From NCBI GenBank assembly GCA_963210315.1, contig OY723258.1, positions 434,001 through 498,000 on the forward strand: 64,000 nt of DNA. Reading direction: 5' to 3'. The stretch is from Rhynchopus euleeides. Its lineage: Eukaryota; Euglenozoa; Diplonemea; Diplonemida; Diplonemidae. The translations under genes and the position numbers were made by a program. The notes below the pieces were generated by a model. That model did not search any database and was not told where the DNA came from. It saw nothing but the letters and a program-made list of their open reading frames with translations. Positions 62,316 through 64,000 of this stretch are shown piece after piece. Position 1 is the first letter of the stretch. The number at the start of each line of letters is the position of its first letter.

Positions 62316-63490
62316 GTCGATGTTCTGTATACTATCTCAGCATGTGTTGTTCTGTGCTGTTCACTTCACAACAGCTCTGTAGCACGGGCTGGTATCGCAG
62401 TGTCGATCGCATGAGAATCGCCAATCAGTAGAGGGAAACGTTAACTCCCGCATGGAAACAGAAGGAGGCGGGGTCGGTTGGCAATTGACACCCTTGAGGG
62501 ATCCTGGCCCACTTGTCTCGTGGGCCTCAGAGTATCGCCACATGCGTGTTGGAGCGTGGGCGCTGTGTGAAGGGAAGGACGTTGGCGCATCTGGCCCACA
62601 GGCCGGAATGCGTCGGAAAAGAGGGGGAAGGCCGCGCAGTGTACTTCACAGTCAACACGGAACGGCTGGTTTGCTGCGGGTGTGCAGCCACCCACGATGG
62701 TCATCACGGGTGGAACTTGAGCTCGACGGTTGCTGTCGCCGGGGTGATCTGCTGTGTCACCTGCAGCGCACACGCCTCGAACTTCGCAGGCGACTGCACA
62801 GCAAAGTACTTCTCGAGTTTGCCATCGGGGCGTGCCAGGGAGCGCCACATCGCAGCCGTGTACCCACTCTGCTGGCTCACAGGCAGCCACGCTGCGATGG
62901 ACGGCGGCAGCACAATACCTGGACCAGGCGGCAGATTCCAAGGCCCTGACGCGGCGAAGAAGCACTTCATCTGCCATGCTGCCGGTGCGGCACCCACGTA
63001 AGATGGCAGCACAAGGGTATAGCCGGACACTGTCCGTGCGGCGCTGAAGCGGTACATCAGCCACGCTGTGCTGTCATTCGGGTGCGCAAACCAGTGCGTC
63101 TCAACATTGTTGTCGAACGCCTTGTTCGCAGCGTACTCAGGGCCTGGCCCAAACGTCGATGAGGCGTAGGGCCCTGCCGCCCAGCTACGCGGGTCGGCAG
63201 GGAGGGGCGCCACTGCACCCACACACCCCAGCCCAGCCAGCACAAGCACCGCACGCATCATGGGTCTCAACAGGACAGTGATCTGCTGGCGGTGTGGTGT
63301 GGTGTGGCAACACAAGACAACACAACACGGCAGGTGCGGCATGCAGGCCAGACAAACAGAAGCTGCTCTCCTCCGTGCTGGGCAATGCCGTGCCGTGCCA
63401 AGGCACGCAACAGACCTCTGCACCGCCTTCTGCCCGACGTGACACAAACACGCTTGCACCGCACGCAGGGGCTAGCAGCCGCACGGCACC
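62316..63490. repeat. segmental duplication, copy 2 (pairs with 32009-33198)
   Basis: 1175 bp, almost identical to 32009-33198; breakpoints are GTCGATGTTCTG on the left and GCACGGCACC on the right. The flanking sequences are unrelated, so this is a discrete insertion or duplication rather than part of a larger repeat. Confidence 0.9.
62704..63261 (-). CDS. secreted discoidin-like (F5/8 type C) protein, paralogue 3
   Basis: 185 residues from tandem ATGs at 63261 and 63258, with a signal peptide (MMRAVLVLAGLGCVGAVAPL) and one discoidin-type domain (AFDNNVETHWFAHPNDSTAW, RTVSGYTLV). By eye its protein is identical to the product of 32412-32969, so the copying event was recent or the copies are homogenised by gene conversion. 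Confidence 0.72.
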   Translation of the reverse strand: MMRAVLVLAGLGCVGAVAPLPADPRSWAAGPYASSTFGPGPEYAANKAFDNNVETHWFAHPNDSTAWLMYRFSAARTVSGYTLVLPSYVGAAPAAWQMKCFFAASGPWNLPPGPGIVLPPSIAAWLPVSQQSGYTAAMWRSLARPDGKLEKYFAVQSPAKFEACALQVTQQITPATATVELKFHP

Positions 63491-63582
63491 GCGACACACC
63501 CACACACTCTCTGATAAATGATCACCACCGGATCGACAGACCGCAACAAAACCACCCCCACCCCCCAAACCACACAGCAACA

Positions 63583-64000
63583 TCACTTCGGACGTTTCCG
63601 CTTCTTCGCTCCTTGCTCTGTGGGCTCCCCACCCTCCGGGGCCCGCTTTGCACCGCTGGCCTTCCCATTCACAGCCTCCTCGGCCGCCGCACCTGCTGCC
63701 GCAGCTGGCGGCTTCTCCGGGACACCCTTCTTCCCCTGCGCAGCCCCCGCACCTCCACCCGCGGCCGCCTTTGCTGCAGACGCCTTGCGCTTCTTCGCCT
63801 TCTGTTTCGCCTCCCTCCGAGCAAGCGCAGTGGGCGACCTGCCCTGCGACCGCGCCTTCTCCTCTTGGCTCCGCGGCGCCTCCATATCCGCCCCACCACT
63901 GGCAGCAGGCCCTTCCGCAGCCACGTCGACAACAGGGGCTGCCTTCTCACGCCGCTGCTTGCTGCTGCTCGGCTGAGCCGACTGCAGGCACGCCGTGGCA
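63583..64000 (-). CDS. Lys/Ala-rich protein, C-terminal part (5' end beyond window)
   Basis: The frame is open from the window edge to a stop at 63583, giving about 138 residues without an ATG start, so the gene continues past base 64000 or starts through an upstream exon. The composition is Ala, Lys, Gly, Pro and Glu with basic patches (ARREAKQKAKKRKASAAKAA) and a terminal EQGAKKRKRPK that resembles a nuclear localisation signal. It has no folded-domain signature. It is similar in style, not in sequence, to the basic C-terminus encoded at 291-1301. A nucleolar or chromatin protein is possible, but the evidence is only compositional. Confidence 0.5.
   Translation of the reverse strand, partial: ATACLQSAQPSSSKQRREKAAPVVDVAAEGPAASGGADMEAPRSQEEKARSQGRSPTALARREAKQKAKKRKASAAKAAAGGGAGAAQGKKGVPEKPPAAAAGAAAEEAVNGKASGAKRAPEGGEPTEQGAKKRKRPK

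Overview
This is nuclear DNA from a unicellular eukaryote. GC-rich genes are separated by long non-coding stretches full of homopolymer G/C runs, minisatellites and inverted-repeat elements. Every host gene I can support lies on the minus strand across the whole 64 kb; only mobile-element ORFs lie on the plus strand. Genes have few or no introns (GT-AG, about 100-210 bp where seen), and several start codons sit just downstream of a pyrimidine tract plus AG. A one-directional gene array, possible trans-splice acceptors, secreted cellulose/xylan-type hydrolases, a centriolar CEP164-like protein and an organellar-type LSU rRNA fragment together suggest a flagellated euglenozoan, perhaps a diplonemid. 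That assignment is inference: no spliced-leader gene or species marker is visible.

Layout. 0.3-2.6 kb: a Ser/Lys-rich protein whose 5' end runs into a 43-copy 31-bp minisatellite. 2.8-5.3 kb: a small inverted element, a diverged tandem pair and a 5'-truncated LINE fragment with RNase H. 5.3-10.9 kb: non-coding, with a TAACG/CGTTA word island, G-run-rich sequence and a minus-strand LSU rRNA 3' fragment. 10.9-15.0 kb: four foldback-type elements joined end to end, three of the junctions being single shared CCTAGG sites. 15-20 kb: G/C-run-rich, no gene. 20-33 kb: CEP164-like WW/CCCH protein, a giant FYVE plus 15-filamin-repeat protein with three introns, and two discoidin-like secreted proteins. 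33.8-36.9 kb: two more CCTAGG-joined elements. 36.9-44.2 kb: an adenylation-carrier-ankyrin protein and an inositol polyphosphate 5-phosphatase. 45.4-49.0 kb: a complete-looking DNA transposon with terminal inverted repeats and two ORFs, the second carrying a frameshifted three-finger C2H2 tail; a TA-flanked MITE sits inside it. 49.5-64 kb: GH3 glycosidase, divergent MCM-family ATPase, another TIR element, two paralogous short-chain dehydrogenases (one with an intron and a likely frameshift), a second MITE copy, a GH5 cellulase with cysteine-rich modules, a near-identical copy of the discoidin-like locus, and the end of a Lys/Ala-rich protein.

Functional links. GH3 and GH5 both have signal peptides and would act together outside the cell on plant or algal wall polysaccharide; the discoidin-like secreted proteins could bind carbohydrate. 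The FYVE-filamin protein and the 5-phosphatase both concern phosphoinositides, but nothing shows they cooperate. The best candidates for something undescribed are the two-ORF transposon, the CCTAGG-joined chains of unrelated foldback elements, and the LSU rRNA fragment.
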